Positions 8,804 to 17,376 of a stretch of 64,000 bases of DNA are shown piece by piece. The stretch's first letter is position 1, and the number at the start of each line of letters is the position of its first letter. The notes below the pieces were generated by a model. The model was not told the origin of the DNA. It searched no databases and saw only the letters and a list, made by a program, of their open reading frames with translations. Origin of the DNA: Actinomadura alba. Lineage in GTDB: Bacteria > Actinomycetota > Actinomycetes > Streptosporangiales > Streptosporangiaceae. The position numbers and the translations under genes are program-made. Location of the stretch: the NCBI RefSeq assembly GCF_014323705.1, contig NZ_JABVEC010000024.1:1-64000 (forward strand). Reading direction: 5' to 3'.

Positions 8804-11160
8804 TCGAGCAGCCCGCCTACACGGTGGAACCGTGGCGGATCCGCGAGTGCGAGCTGAGCCTCGAGACTCTGGCGCAGAGCGAGTCGGTGTTCGCGCTGTC
8901 GAACGGGCACCTCGGGCTGCGCGGCAATCTCGACGAGGGCGAGCCGCACGGGCTCCCCGGCACCTATCTCAACTCCGTGTTCGAGCTGGCACCGCTGCCG
9001 TACGCCGAGGCCGGGTACGGCTATCCCGAGTGCGATCAAGCGGCGATCAACGTGACCAACGGCAAGCTGCTGCGCCTGCTCGTCAACGACGAGCCGTTCG
9101 ACGTCCGCTACGGCGACCTGCTGACCCACGAGCGGATCCTCGACCTGCGCGCCGGGACGCTGAGCCGGCGGGCCGAGTGGATCTCCCCGGCGGGCTGCCC
9201 TCTGCACCTCAGGTCCACCCGGCTGGTCTCGCTGACCCAGCGGGCGGTGGCGGCGATCGAGTACGAGGTCGAGGCAGTGGACCAGCCCATGCGCGCCGTG
9301 GTGCAGTCCGAGCTGGTCGCCAACGAGTCGCTGCCCGATCCCGGCCGGGACCCGCGGGTCGCCCACCGGCTGGAGTCCCCACTCCAGCCCGAGGAGGACT
9401 CCCTCACCGAGACCGGCGCGGTGCTGGTGCACCGCACCCGGCACAGCGGGCTGCGGGTCGCCGCGGCCATGAGCCACGTGATCGAGGGCCCGGACGGAAC
9501 GGCGACGGAGCTGGAGAGCGCGCCCGACATCGGCCGGCTGACCGTCGCCACCCGCCTGGAGCCCGGCCAGAGGCTTCGCATGGTGAAGTTCATCGCCTAC
9601 GGCTGGTCCGGCGAGCGCTCCCGGCCGGCGGTGCACGACCAGGTGGTGGCGGCGCTGGCGGCCGCCCGCCTGAGCGGCTGGGACGGGCTCCTCGCCGACC
9701 AGCGGGCTTTCCTCGATCACTTCTGGGAGGGCGCCGACGTCGAAGTGGACGGTGACTCCGAGGTGCAGCAGGCGGTGCGCTTCGCGCTTTTCCACATCCT
9801 GCAGGCCGGAGCGCGGGCCGAGCACCGGCCGATCGCGGCGAAGGGCCTGACCGGCACGGGCTACGACGGGCACACCTTCTGGGACACCGAGACCTTCGTG
9901 CTGCCCGTGCTCACCTACACCCGGCCGGACGCCACCGCCGACGCGCTGACCTGGCGGCACAGGACGCTCCCGAGCGCCAGGGATCGGGCCGCGCAACTCG
10001 GCCTGGAGGGCGCCGCCTTCCCCTGGCGGACCATCGGCGGCGAGGAGTGCTCGGGGTACTGGCCGACGAGCACGGCCGCCTTCCACATCGGCGCGGACAT
10101 CGCCGACGCGGTCGTACGGTATGTCGACGCCACCGGGGACGAGGAGTTCGAGCGGGAGGTCGGGCTGGAGCTGCTGACCGAGACGGCGCGGCTCTGGCGC
10201 AGCCTGGGCCAGCACGACACCGAGGGCCGCTTCCGGATCGACGGCGTCACCGGGCCGGACGAGTACACGGCGATCGCCGACAACAACGTCTACACCAACC
10301 TGATGGCACAGCGGAACCTCGTCGCCGCAGCCGAGACGGCCTGCCGATACCCCGAGCTCGCCGGCCGGTTCGGGGTGACCAACGAGGAGACGGCCGGCTG
10401 GCGGGACGCCGCCGCGGCGATGCACGTGCCGTACGACGAGCGGCTGGGCGTGCACCCGCAGAGCGAGGGCTTCACCGACCACGCCCGGTGGGACTTCGCC
10501 GCCACCGGACCCGACCAGTACCCCCTGCTGCTGCACTTCCCCTACTTCGACCTCTACCGCAAACAGGTCGTCAAGCAGGCCGACCTGGTCCTCGCGCTGC
10601 ATCTTCGCGGCGACGCGTTCACGCCGGAGCAGAAGGCCCGCGACTTCGCCTACTACGAGCGGCTCACGGTGCGGGACTCCTCGCTGTCGGCATGCACCCA
10701 GGCGGTGCTGGCCGCCGAGGTGGGGCAGCTCGAGCTGGCGCACGACTACGTCGGCGAGGCCGCCCTGATGGACCTGCACGACCTCGAGCACAACACCCGT
10801 GACGGCCTGCACCTGGCCGCCCTGGCCGGCACGTGGATCGCGCTCGTGGCCGGTCTCGGCGGGATGCGCTGCTTTGACGGCGGGCTCGCGTTCGCGCCGC
10901 GCGTGCCGAGCGGCATCACCCGGCTGGCCTTCCGGATGCGTTACCGAGGGCGTTGTCTGAGGGCCGAGGTGACTCACGACAGCGCGGTCTACACGCTCCT
11001 GAGCGGGGCGCCACTGTCGCTGTCGCACCACGGCCAGGAGTTCTCGCTCGGCCGCGAGCCGGTCGAGCGGCCCGTCCCGGCGGCGACGCCCGGGCCCCGT
11101 CCGAGCCAGCCGGCCGGCCGCGAGCCGGCACGACGCCGCACGGCGACGCAGGTGCGCTGA
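8800..11160 (+). CDS. Glycoside hydrolase family 65 phosphorylase (copy 1)
   Basis: The 786-residue protein has the GH65 layout: an N-terminal beta-sandwich (about 1-270), a linker, the (alpha/alpha)6 barrel (about 320-700) and a short C-terminal sheet. The catalytic acid is Glu488 in GVTGPDEY. The phosphate-binding region includes FDLYRKQVVKQADLVLA. Members (maltose, trehalose, kojibiose and nigerose phosphorylases) cleave an alpha-glucoside with phosphate, with inversion, to give beta-glucose 1-phosphate. The coupled pgmB gene fits that product. The disaccharide used cannot be fixed from sequence alone. There is no signal peptide, so it is cytoplasmic. The C-terminal 35 residues are a proline/arginine-rich tail that differs from copy 2. 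Confidence 0.92.
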   Translation: MIEQPAYTVEPWRIRECELSLETLAQSESVFALSNGHLGLRGNLDEGEPHGLPGTYLNSVFELAPLPYAEAGYGYPECDQAAINVTNGKLLRLLVNDEPFDVRYGDLLTHERILDLRAGTLSRRAEWISPAGCPLHLRSTRLVSLTQRAVAAIEYEVEAVDQPMRAVVQSELVANESLPDPGRDPRVAHRLESPLQPEEDSLTETGAVLVHRTRHSGLRVAAAMSHVIEGPDGTATELESAPDIGRLTVATRLEPGQRLRMVKFIAYGWSGERSRPAVHDQVVAALAAARLSGWDGLLADQRAFLDHFWEGADVEVDGDSEVQQAVRFALFHILQAGARAEHRPIAAKGLTGTGYDGHTFWDTETFVLPVLTYTRPDATADALTWRHRTLPSARDRAAQLGLEGAAFPWRTIGGEECSGYWPTSTAAFHIGADIADAVVRYVDATGDEEFEREVGLELLTETARLWRSLGQHDTEGRFRIDGVTGPDEYTAIADNNVYTNLMAQRNLVAAAETACRYPELAGRFGVTNEETAGWRDAAAAMHVPYDERLGVHPQSEGFTDHARWDFAATGPDQYPLLLHFPYFDLYRKQVVKQADLVLALHLRGDAFTPEQKARDFAYYERLTVRDSSLSACTQAVLAAEVGQLELAHDYVGEAALMDLHDLEHNTRDGLHLAALAGTWIALVAGLGGMRCFDGGLAFAPRVPSGITRLAFRMRYRGRCLRAEVTHDSAVYTLLSGAPLSLSHHGQEFSLGREPVERPVPAATPGPRPSQPAGREPARRRTATQVR

Positions 11161-11288
11161 CCGCGCCTCGATGCGGCCGCCCGGCCCCGCGTCCAACGAT
11201 GCCCATGTCCACCCCGGCTGTACGACAGAGCCGACATTCCGCAATCATTCCTAACGTTGCGAACAACACGACAACGGGGAAGTGGCGG

Positions 11289-12032
11289 ATGCTGGGGCTC
11301 CCGGATGAGATACGCGCGTGCCTGTTCGACCTGGACGGTGTTCTGACCCGGACGGCGGCCGTGCACGCCGCCGCCTGGAAGGAGATGTTCGACGACTTCC
11401 TGCGGGAGCGCGCGGCGCGGTCGGGTGAGCCGTTCGTGCCGTTCGACCCGGCCGGCGACTACGAGGCGTACGTGGACGGCAAGCGACGTGAGGACGGCAC
11501 CCGGTCGTTCCTCGAATCCCGTGGCATCACCCTGCCCGAGGGATCGGGCGGCGATCCGCCGGACGTGCCCACCGTCCAGGGGCTCGGAAACCGCAAGAAC
11601 GCGCTGGTGCTCCGCCTGCTGGACGAACGGGGCATCGAGGTGTTCGACGGCTCCATCGGCTACGTCCGCGCGGCGCGTGACGCGGGGCTGCGCACCGCCG
11701 TGGTCTCCTCCAGTGCCAACACCGCCCAAGTGCTCGAGGCGGCCGGCATCACCGGGCTGTTCGAGGCGCGGATCGACGGCTTGGTCGCGCAGGAGCGGGG
11801 GCTGCCCGGCAAGCCGGCGCCCGACATGTTCCTGGCCGGTGCCGAAGCGCTGGGCGTACGGCCGGACCAGGCCGCGGTGTTCGAGGACGCGCTCGCCGGG
11901 GTGGCGGCCGGCCGCGCCGGCGGCTTCGGGCTCGTGGTGGGAGTCGACCGGGCCGGTCAGGCCGACCGGCTGCGGGAGCACGGCGCCGACATCGTGGTGC
12001 CCGATCTCGCCGCGCTGCTGGAGAACGCATGA
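11289..12032 (+). CDS. pgmB: Beta-phosphoglucomutase, HAD superfamily (copy 2)
   Basis: This 247-residue protein has exactly the length and layout of copy 1. It carries the nucleophile motif FDLDGVLT at residues 12-19, and VVSSSANTAQVLEAAG, GKPAPDMFL and VFEDALAGVAAGRAGG. Substitutions cluster in the cap region (about 45-110). I chose ATG 11289 because it matches the first copy residue for residue (MLGLPD). The open frame continues upstream but that part is arginine/proline-rich and unlike the family. It is coupled to the second GH65 gene by a four-base overlap and separated from the first by 128 bp, which could hold its own promoter. Confidence 0.92.
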   Translation: MLGLPDEIRACLFDLDGVLTRTAAVHAAAWKEMFDDFLRERAARSGEPFVPFDPAGDYEAYVDGKRREDGTRSFLESRGITLPEGSGGDPPDVPTVQGLGNRKNALVLRLLDERGIEVFDGSIGYVRAARDAGLRTAVVSSSANTAQVLEAAGITGLFEARIDGLVAQERGLPGKPAPDMFLAGAEALGVRPDQAAVFEDALAGVAAGRAGGFGLVVGVDRAGQADRLREHGADIVVPDLAALLENA

Positions 12033-14416
12033 CGGATCGGCCGGTGTACGACGTGGACCCGTGGTGCGTGCGGGAACCCGAGCTGCGGCTCGACCGGCTC
12101 ACCCAGAGCGAGTCGATCTTCGCGCTGTCCAACGGCCACGTCGGGCTGCGCGGCAATCTCGACGAGGGCGAGCCGCACGGGCTGCCGGGCAGCTACCTGA
12201 ACAGCTTCTACGAGTTGCGCCCCCTGCCGTACCCGGAAGCCGGCAACGGCTACCCCGAGTCCAGCCAGACGGTCGTCAACGTCACGAACGGCAAGCTGAT
12301 CCGGCTGCTGGTCGACGATGAGCCCTTCGACGTCCGCTACGGCCGGCTGCTCGGCCATGAGCGGGTGCTCGACATGCGCGCGGGAACGCTCACCCGGACG
12401 GTCGAGTGGAGCACCCCGGCCGACCGCACGGTCCGGATCACCTCGGTCCGGATGGTCTCGCTGACCCAGCGGGCCATCGCGGCGATCTGCTACGAGGTCG
12501 AGCCGGTCGACGGGGCGGTCCGGGTGGTCACACAGTCGGAGCTGGTGGCCAACGAGGCGCTCCCCGATCTCGGCAAGGATCCGCGCGTGGCGGCGGCGCT
12601 GGAGATGCCGCTGGTGAGCGAGGAACACGTCGCCAAGGACACCAGCGTGGTCCTGATGCACCGGAGCCGGCACAGCGGGCTGCGGATGGCCGCCGCGATG
12701 GCCCACCGGATCGACGGCCCGGAGCACATGGCGGTGGAGGTGGAGAGCTCGCCGGACGTGGGCCGGCTCACCGTGGCCACCCGGCTGGAACCGGGCCAGC
12801 GGCTGCGGATCGTGAAGTTCATCGCCTACGGATGGTCCAGCCGGCGGTCCCGCCCCGCCCTGCACGACCAGGTGGCGGCCGCGCTCGCGGCCGCACGCCA
12901 CTCCGGCTGGGAGGGGCTGCTGAAAGAGCAGCGAGAATACCTGGACGACTTCTGGTCGGGCGCCGACGTCGAGATCGATGGCGACGCCGAGGTCCAGCAG
13001 GCGGTGCGCTTCGGGCTGTTCCACATCCTGCAGGCGGGCGCGCGCGCCGAACGGCGGATGATCGCGGCCAAAGGGCTGACCGGGCCGGGCTACGACGGGC
13101 ACACCTTCTGGGACACCGAGACCTTCGTGCTGCCCGTGCTCACCTACACCCGGCCGGACGCCGCAGCCGACGCGCTCACCTGGCGGCACATGACCCTTCC
13201 CCTGGCCCGTGAGCGCGCGGGCCAGCTCGGCCTCGCGGGGGCCGCCTTTCCCTGGCGTACCATCCGCGGCCAGGAGTGCTCGGGCTACTGGCCCGCGGGC
13301 ACCGCCGGGTTCCACATCAACGCCGACATCGCCGACGCCGTGATCCGCTACGTGGACGCCACCGAGGACGAGCGGTTCGAGCGCGAGGTGGGTCTGGAGC
13401 TGCTGGTCGAGACGGCCCGGCTGTGGCACGGCCTGGGTCACCACGACGTCGACGGCGTCTTCCGGATCGACGGCGTCACCGGGCCGGACGAGTACAGCGC
13501 CGTCGCCGACAACAACGTCTACACCAACCTCATGGCCCGGCAGAACCTGCGGACCGCCGCCACGGTCGCCATGCGCCACCCCGACCTCGCCGAACGGTCG
13601 GGGGTCACCGCTGAGGAGGCCGCCTCGTGGCGGGACGCCGCCGCGGCGATGCACGTGCCGTACGACGAGCGGCTGGGCGTGCACCCGCAGAGCGAGGGCT
13701 TCACCGACCACGCCCGGTGGGACTTCGCCGCCACCGGGCCCGAGCGGTACCCGCTGCTGCTGCACTTCCCCTACTTCGACCTCTACCGCAAACAGGTCGT
13801 CAAGCAGGCCGACCTGGTGCTGGCCATGCACCTGCAGGGGGAGGCGTTCACCGAGGAGCAGAAGGCACGGAACTTCGGATACTACGAGGGCCTGACCGTG
13901 CGTGACTCCTCGCTGTCCGCCCAGACCCAGGCGGTGATGGCGGCGGAGGTGGGCCAGCTCGACCTGGCGCACGACTACCTGGGCGAGACCGCGCTGATGG
14001 ACCTGCGCGACCTGGCCAGGAACACCCGCGACGGGCTGCACATCGCCTCGCTGGCCGGCGCCTGGACCGGGCTGGTCGCCGGGTTCGGCGGGATGCGTGC
14101 CCGCGACGGGCTCCTGCGCTTCGCCCCCCGGTTGCCCGGCGGCATCACCCGGCTGGCCTTCCGCATGCGCTACCGCGGTCGCCGGCTGCGCGTCACCGTG
14201 ACCGCCGGCAGCGCCATGTACGAGTTGCTCGGCGGCGCCGAACTGACGCTGAGCCACCACGGGGAGGAGTTCACCCTCGGCGACGAGCCGGTCGAGCGGC
14301 CGGTCCCCGTCGCGCTCGGGCTACCGAGGCCGAGCCAGCCGCCGGGCCGGGAACCGGCCGCCCGCCGGGCCGGTCCCGCCACGCGGGATCCGGGGTCCTC
14401 GTCACCCGCCGGCTGA
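12029..14416 (+). CDS. Glycoside hydrolase family 65 phosphorylase (copy 2)
   Basis: The 795-residue protein aligns without gaps to copy 1 through the barrel, with Glu488 (GVTGPDEY) and FDLYRKQVVKQADLVLA conserved. Differences lie mostly in the N-terminal sandwich and in loops around residues 195-230 and 520-535. That would allow a shifted disaccharide preference, though this is inference. The C-terminal tail is nine residues longer and unrelated in its last 25. The stop codon lies inside the loop of a strong hairpin (14397-14432), so the coding end and terminator overlap. Confidence 0.92.
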   Translation: MTDRPVYDVDPWCVREPELRLDRLTQSESIFALSNGHVGLRGNLDEGEPHGLPGSYLNSFYELRPLPYPEAGNGYPESSQTVVNVTNGKLIRLLVDDEPFDVRYGRLLGHERVLDMRAGTLTRTVEWSTPADRTVRITSVRMVSLTQRAIAAICYEVEPVDGAVRVVTQSELVANEALPDLGKDPRVAAALEMPLVSEEHVAKDTSVVLMHRSRHSGLRMAAAMAHRIDGPEHMAVEVESSPDVGRLTVATRLEPGQRLRIVKFIAYGWSSRRSRPALHDQVAAALAAARHSGWEGLLKEQREYLDDFWSGADVEIDGDAEVQQAVRFGLFHILQAGARAERRMIAAKGLTGPGYDGHTFWDTETFVLPVLTYTRPDAAADALTWRHMTLPLARERAGQLGLAGAAFPWRTIRGQECSGYWPAGTAGFHINADIADAVIRYVDATEDERFEREVGLELLVETARLWHGLGHHDVDGVFRIDGVTGPDEYSAVADNNVYTNLMARQNLRTAATVAMRHPDLAERSGVTAEEAASWRDAAAAMHVPYDERLGVHPQSEGFTDHARWDFAATGPERYPLLLHFPYFDLYRKQVVKQADLVLAMHLQGEAFTEEQKARNFGYYEGLTVRDSSLSAQTQAVMAAEVGQLDLAHDYLGETALMDLRDLARNTRDGLHIASLAGAWTGLVAGFGGMRARDGLLRFAPRLPGGITRLAFRMRYRGRRLRVTVTAGSAMYELLGGAELTLSHHGEEFTLGDEPVERPVPVALGLPRPSQPPGREPAARRAGPATRDPGSSSPAG

Positions 14417-14432
14417 GCGGCGGGTGACGAGG
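14397..14432. terminator. Bidirectional hairpin terminator overlapping the GH65 stop
   Basis: A perfect 15-bp inverted repeat (CCTCGTCACCCGCCG at 14397-14411; complement at 14418-14432) with a six-base loop. It lies between the convergent GH65 copy 2 and pckG genes. Confidence 0.85.
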
Positions 14433-14484
14433 ATCACGGTGGTGATGGGCTGGGCGGCCCGGCGCGGGGGCCGCCCAGCGCGGA

Positions 14485-16302
14485 TCAGCCCAGCCGGTTG
14501 ATCAGGGCGTTGTACTCGTCCCGCAGGCCCTGCGGCAGGTGGTCGCCGAAGGTGTCGAAGAACTCGGGGATGAGCGCGGCCTCCTGCCTCCACACCTCCA
14601 GGTCGACCGACAGGAGCGTGTCGAGGTCGGCGTCGTCGATGTCCAGGCCGCTCGTGTCCAGCGCCTTCCTGGCCGGGATGCCGCCGATCGGGGTCTTGAC
14701 CACGTCGGTCCGCCCGTTCAGCCGCTCCACGATCCACTTCAGGACCCGGCTGTTCTCCCCGAAGCCCGGCCACAGGAAGTTCCCGTCGGCGTCCTTGCGG
14801 AACCAGTTGACGTAGTAGATCCGCGGCAGCTTCTCCGGATCGGCGGAGGCCCCGAGCTTCAGCCAGTGGCCGAAGTAGTCGCCCATGTTGTAGCCGCAGA
14901 AGGGGAGCATCGCGAACGGGTCGCGGCGCAGTTCGCCGACCGTGCCCTCGGCCGCCGCGGTCTTCTCCGAGGCGACGTTGGCGCCGAGGAAGACCCCCTG
15001 CTGCCAGTCGAACGACTCGGTGACCAGCGGTACCGCCGTGGCGCGGCGGCCGCCGAACAGGATCGCCGAGATCGGCACGCCGTCCGGGTCCTCCCACTCC
15101 GGCGCGATGATCGGGCACTGCCCCGCCGGTGTCGTGAACCGGGCGTTCGGATGGGCCGCGGGCCCGGTGGCATCCTGCGGCGTCCAGTCCCGTCCCTTCC
15201 AGTCGGTGAGATGGGCGGGAGGCTCGTCGGTGAGGCCCTCCCACCAGACGTCCCCGTCGTCGGTGAGCGCGACGTTGGTGAAGATGCTGTTGCCCCAGAG
15301 GGTCTTGATCGCGTTCGCGTTGGTCGACTCGCCGGTGCCGGGCGCGACGCCGAAGAAACCCGCCTCGGGGTTGATGGCGTGGAGCCGGCCGTCCTCGCCG
15401 AACCGCATCCAGGCGATGTCGTCGCCGATCGTCTCGACCTTCCAGCCCGGGATCGTCGGCTCGAGCATCGCGAGGTTGGTCTTGCCGCAGGCCGAGGGGA
15501 ACGCGGCCGCGACGTATCTCGCCCTGCCCGTGGGCGGGGTCAGCTTGAGGATGAGCATGTGCTCGGCCAGCCAGCCCTCGTCGCGCGCCATGGTCGAGGC
15601 GATGCGCAGGGCGTAGCACTTCTTGCCGAGCAGGGCGTTGCCGCCGTAGCCCGAGCCGTAGGACCAGATCTCCCTGGTCTCGGGGAAGTGGGAGATGTAC
15701 TTGGTCGAGTTGCACGGCCACGGCACGTCGGCCTGACCGGGCTCGAGCGGGGCGCCGACCGAGTGCACGCATTTCACGAACGAGCCGCGCTCTTCGATGA
15801 GCCGCAGAGCCGGGTCGCCCATCCGCGTCATGATCCGCATGGAGACGGCGACGTACGGCGAGTCGGTGATCTCCACGCCCAGCTGGGAGATGTTGCCGCC
15901 CAGCGGGCCCATGCAGAACGGGACCACGTACATCGTTCGGCCGCGCATGCAGCCCTGGAAGATGTCGCCGAAGGTCGCGCGCATCTCGGCGGGCGCGATC
16001 CAGTTGTTGGTCGGGCCCGCGTCCTGCTCCTTCTCGGAACAGATGAATGTACGGTCCTCCACCCGCGCGACGTCGGTGGGGTCGGATGCGCAGTAGAAGC
16101 TATTGGGCCGTTTCGCGGGGTTCAGCCGTTTGAAGGTGCCCTGCTCGACGAGAAGATCGGTGAGTCTCTGCCATTCGGCGTCCGACCCATCGCACCACTC
16201 GATACGCTCGGGCTGGGTCAGTTCGGCGATGCCACGAACCCAGTCGATCAACGCGGCGTGCCTGGTCGGGGCCTGGTCGAGGCCAGAGACCTGGTGGGAC
16301 AC
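14485..16302 (-). CDS. pckG: Phosphoenolpyruvate carboxykinase, GTP-dependent
   Basis: The 605-residue protein has the hallmarks of the GTP class of PEPCK. The kinase-1 loop FPSACGKTNLAM contains the hyper-reactive Cys272. Others are the substrate segment GSGYGGNALLGKKCYALRIA (near 225-245), the GDDIAWMRF metal site, and FFGVAPGTGESTN. It converts oxaloacetate and GTP to PEP, CO2 and GDP for gluconeogenesis. The GTG at 16302 is preceded by AAGGAG, and the predicted length matches other actinobacterial PckG proteins, so the upstream part of the open frame is leader. Two DasR-like palindromes lie 65-90 bp upstream. Confidence 0.95.
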   Translation of the reverse strand: MSHQVSGLDQAPTRHAALIDWVRGIAELTQPERIEWCDGSDAEWQRLTDLLVEQGTFKRLNPAKRPNSFYCASDPTDVARVEDRTFICSEKEQDAGPTNNWIAPAEMRATFGDIFQGCMRGRTMYVVPFCMGPLGGNISQLGVEITDSPYVAVSMRIMTRMGDPALRLIEERGSFVKCVHSVGAPLEPGQADVPWPCNSTKYISHFPETREIWSYGSGYGGNALLGKKCYALRIASTMARDEGWLAEHMLILKLTPPTGRARYVAAAFPSACGKTNLAMLEPTIPGWKVETIGDDIAWMRFGEDGRLHAINPEAGFFGVAPGTGESTNANAIKTLWGNSIFTNVALTDDGDVWWEGLTDEPPAHLTDWKGRDWTPQDATGPAAHPNARFTTPAGQCPIIAPEWEDPDGVPISAILFGGRRATAVPLVTESFDWQQGVFLGANVASEKTAAAEGTVGELRRDPFAMLPFCGYNMGDYFGHWLKLGASADPEKLPRIYYVNWFRKDADGNFLWPGFGENSRVLKWIVERLNGRTDVVKTPIGGIPARKALDTSGLDIDDADLDTLLSVDLEVWRQEAALIPEFFDTFGDHLPQGLRDEYNALINRLG

Positions 16303-16366
16303 GAGCAGCTCCTTACACTGTCCATCGGTTCTTCGTATCATGACGAACGGCGACTTAATTGACCAA

Positions 16367-16392
16367 TTGGCCCAGACCAATGGATTAGACCA
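16367..16392. promoter_or_regulatory. Two adjacent DasR-like (GntR family) operator boxes upstream of pckG
   Basis: The imperfect palindromes TGGCCCAGACCA (16368-16379) and TGGATTAGACCA (16381-16392) each match 10 of 12 positions of the palindromic DasR core TGGTCTAGACCA. They are 13 bp apart. Further ATTGGTC/GACCAAT half-sites flank them (16361-16370). Read on the pckG strand, the innermost TTGGTC (16366-16361) is followed after 18 bp by CATGAT, so it could double as a weak -35. Control of pckG by a GntR-type regulator is inferred. Confidence 0.5.
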
Positions 16393-16613
16393 ATTTCTAG
16401 ACATGTCCGAGGATGTCAGGCATGTAACGCCGTTGATATCGCCGCTTTCCGATGAAACGTGAGCCGCACCACATTGACGTACGGCAAGGTCGTATCCACC
16501 GAGCCGCACCACCGACGCAAGGCCCGACATCAAAGGACCTTCGCCCCCGGACGTCCAGACCAACGCGAGTTACCGTCGAGAGGCCCATACGCGGACACCA
16601 GGGGGAACCGGAG

Positions 16614-17066
16614 ATGGCACAGACGAAGACCGCGCCTTCACCAACTCGGCGCAGGGCGGCGACCAAGCCGTCCGGACGCAGCTCGCGGCCGACGACCTCG
16701 AGGCGCACCGCCGCACCGTCGAAGACGGCGGCGAGGGCCGCGGCGTCCAGGCCGGCGGCACTGGAGAACTCGCGGACCAGCGTCACCGTCAGGCTGCCCC
16801 TCCTCACCGTGCAGGTGCGCGCGCCGCATGTGCCGCGAGTGCGGCCCAGCGGAGTGGGCCGCGCCGTCTCCAGCGCCCAGTCGTCCCTCCCGCCACCCGA
16901 GCGCATGGCCTACTACGCCGGGCTCGGCGCGCTGGCCGCGTTCGGGGTGATCGAGTGGCCGGTGGCGGCGGCGATCGGCGCCGGCACGATCCTCGCCAAG
17001 CGCGCCCTCAAGAAGGACGGCCTCCCGCGGGCGTCGGCGGGCCGGGGGTCGGCCCGATCCGCCTGA
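16614..17066 (+). CDS. Small cationic protein with C-terminal membrane segment, unknown function
   Basis: This 150-residue protein is dominated in its first 60 residues by Lys/Arg/Ala/Pro/Ser/Thr (MAQTKTAPSPTRRRAATKPSG), like the histone-like tails of actinobacterial DNA- or envelope-associated proteins. A hydrophobic stretch follows at about 105-135 (AYYAGLGALAAFGVIEWPVA), then a basic end. I chose ATG 16614 for the GGGGGAACCGGAG ribosome site just upstream. The open frame extends 54 codons further but with no start signal. Similar short proteins are widespread in this group; I know of no assigned role. Confidence 0.65.
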   Translation: MAQTKTAPSPTRRRAATKPSGRSSRPTTSRRTAAPSKTAARAAASRPAALENSRTSVTVRLPLLTVQVRAPHVPRVRPSGVGRAVSSAQSSLPPPERMAYYAGLGALAAFGVIEWPVAAAIGAGTILAKRALKKDGLPRASAGRGSARSA

Positions 17067-17193
17067 CCCCGTGACCTGCGGGCCCGGGCACCAAGGGCGC
17101 CCGGATCGATGCCGAACGCGATCAGTCACCGAATGTTCACCAAAACAGAACCGGACTAATGTCACGTTTGGCTAAAAATCCGGCATAGAGTTT

Positions 17194-17227
17194 CCTCCGG
17201 AACCTGACAGACCACCCAAACCGGAGG
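17194..17227 (+). promoter_or_regulatory. Hairpin that masks the ribosome-binding site of the 47-residue peptide gene
   Basis: CCTCCGG (17194-17200) is perfectly complementary to CCGGAGG (17221-17227), and the latter contains the GGAGG ribosome site of the GTG at 17233. The 20-nt loop would leave the site closed until it is opened. A plausible promoter (GTCACG, 17 bp, CATAGA) starts about 30 bp upstream. Confidence 0.5.
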
Positions 17228-17232
17228 TTACA

Positions 17233-17376
17233 GTGACCGACTTCCTGGCCGCTGTACTGGCCAAGGCTCTTCTCTCGGTGCTCGAGGCCCTGATCATGCG
17301 TCTCGTCAAGCACGCCATCATGACGGGCGCTCGCCAGCGCCGGACCGCACCGGCGGTGGCCCTGGCCGCGGCCTAG
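17233..17376 (+). CDS. 47-residue amphipathic peptide
   Basis: A short reading frame with GTG start, stop TAG at 17374-17376, and a strong GGAGG six bases before the start. The product begins VTDFLAAVLAKALLSVLEAL, then has a hydrophobic/basic helix (IMRLVKHAIM) and an arginine/alanine-rich tail. Residues 2-30 form a continuous amphipathic helix with leucines and alanines on one face, suggesting a membrane-associated small protein. It stands 160 bp after the preceding gene with its own promoter-like sequence. Its last 59 bases overlap the 3' end of the oppositely oriented Nudix fusion gene. Function is unknown. Confidence 0.6.
   Translation: MTDFLAAVLAKALLSVLEALIMRLVKHAIMTGARQRRTAPAVALAAA

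Larger units (their letters stand above)
8060..14416 (+). repeat. Tandem duplication of the pgmB-GH65 pair (period 3,229 bp)
   Basis: The start of pgmB, the start of GH65 and the catalytic glutamate codon all recur exactly 3,229 bp later (8060/11289, 8800/12029, 10261/13490). The two units therefore align without gaps across both genes until the variable C-terminal tails. Long stretches are identical at nucleotide level, for example 10399-10508 with 13628-13737 (110 bp) and about 9858-9932 with 13087-13161, whereas other parts have drifted. Confidence 0.95.

Noticed and set aside
10953..11288. Upstream extension of the second pgmB frame
   Set aside because: The extra 112 codons are Arg/Pro-rich and overlap the GH65 end; copy 1 shows that the family start is at MLGLPD.
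8599..14260. Long leftward open frames opposite both GH65 genes
   Set aside because: They are antisense reflections of high third-position G+C. Both GH65 proteins are clear on the plus strand.
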